A stretch of DNA of 64,000 bases from NCBI GenBank assembly GCA_035281745.1, contig DATEDI010000022.1, positions 62,001 through 126,000 on the forward strand. The letters are read 5' to 3'. Below are positions 63,756-64,000 of this stretch, in pieces. How positions within the stretch are numbered: position 1 is the stretch's first letter; every line of letters begins with the position of its first letter. Under the pieces are notes generated by a model, which saw only the letters and a program-made list of their open reading frames with translations, did not search any database and had not been told where the DNA came from. Origin of the DNA: 66-474 sp035281745. Its GTDB lineage: Bacteria; Pseudomonadota; Gammaproteobacteria; Xanthomonadales; Rhodanobacteraceae. The translations under genes and the position numbers were made by a program.

Positions 63756-63771
63756 GCCGGTCGCCGCTGGA

Positions 63772-64000
63772 TCACACCGCGGGGGTCGGCGTTGCCGCGG
63801 TCACCGCGCCGCGCAAGGCGCCCCGCAAGGTGCGTTTTTCGGTTTCTTCGAGCTTGCGGCCCAGCAATTCGCTGGCGCGCAGCAGCAATTCGCGATCGAG
63901 TTCGTGCGGCAGCGGGGTGCGCTCGGGCAGCGCGAGGATCAATTCGCGCTGGGCGGTGTCGAGTGTCGCCGCGTATTCGGTCGCGAGTTCCTGCATGCGC
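63772..64000 (-). CDS. Unrecognised protein, C-terminal part (cut by window edge)
   Basis: At least 74 codons, ending at 63772, with heptad-like leucines (DRELLLRASELLGRKLEETE) suggesting helices. I do not recognise the family. An ATG at 63996 is in frame but the frame stays open to the window end, so the true start may lie outside. Confidence 0.55.
   Translation of the reverse strand, partial: RMQELATEYAATLDTAQRELILALPERTPLPHELDRELLLRASELLGRKLEETEKRTLRGALRGAVTAATPTPAV

Noticed and set aside
63746..63761. Intrinsic terminator at the end of the YcaD-like gene
   Set aside because: A 6-bp stem spanning the stop codon without a T-run is too weak to call.

Overview
The window is GC-rich bacterial DNA with gammaproteobacterial gene content. 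The bioB-comF pair, recCBD, a TonB-dependent receptor sugar locus and MarR/HxlR/LacI regulation point to Xanthomonadales, probably a Rhodanobacter/Dyella-like member of Rhodanobacteraceae. This placement is inferred from gene content and protein style; no marker gene was compared.

Layout. 1-8.9 kb: the start of bioB, comF, ubiA, an amino-acid permease, a glutathione transferase and two tandem secreted M61 peptidases. 8.9-22.6 kb, all minus strand: recC-recB-recD (4-nt overlaps), then a giant Lhr helicase gene whose reading frame carries five in-frame palindromic inserts. 22.7-27.7 kb: a PepSY-type membrane protein, an MFS carrier, a nadV-acetyltransferase pair, and an HxlR regulator divergent from a membrane protein across twin palindromic operators. 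27.9-33.4 kb: a six-gene signalling operon (hybrid histidine kinase, response regulator, RsbW-like kinase, STAS antagonist, patatin phospholipase, REC-PP2C phosphatase). 33.7-41.4 kb: an ABC-F ATPase, an alpha/beta hydrolase divergent from a MarR regulator across a perfect palindrome, a decayed D-aminoacylase gene, an EntS-like MFS exporter, a GDSL hydrolase and a 2OG-Fe(II) oxygenase. 41.5-59.9 kb: a carbohydrate locus with a GH31 enzyme, a TPR/2OG oxygenase, an esterase, two GH65-like enzymes, a TonB-dependent receptor, a LacI regulator, a GH37 trehalase, a sugar porter and the tail of a lost second porter. 59.9-64 kb: a thioesterase, an MscS channel, a split tRNA gene, a YcaD-like MFS protein and a partial unknown gene.

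How genes work together. The carbohydrate locus reads as a trehalose/alpha-glucoside scavenging system: the receptor imports oligosaccharide, the exported GH65, GH37 and GH31 enzymes cut it to glucose, the porter takes up the sugar, and the LacI protein, whose gene start is preceded by perfect palindromes, probably controls it. The signalling operon joins phosphorelay to partner switching, with kinase, antagonist and phosphatase all present.

Most notable. (1) At 61985-62293 (minus) lies a tRNA-Ile(CAU) gene interrupted between positions 36 and 37 by a 235-nt group I intron with recognisable P, Q, R and S elements. (2) lhr contains five in-frame inserts made of strong hairpins, at least three of which share a core sequence, adding roughly 240 residues. 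Both would be missed by routine gene calling.
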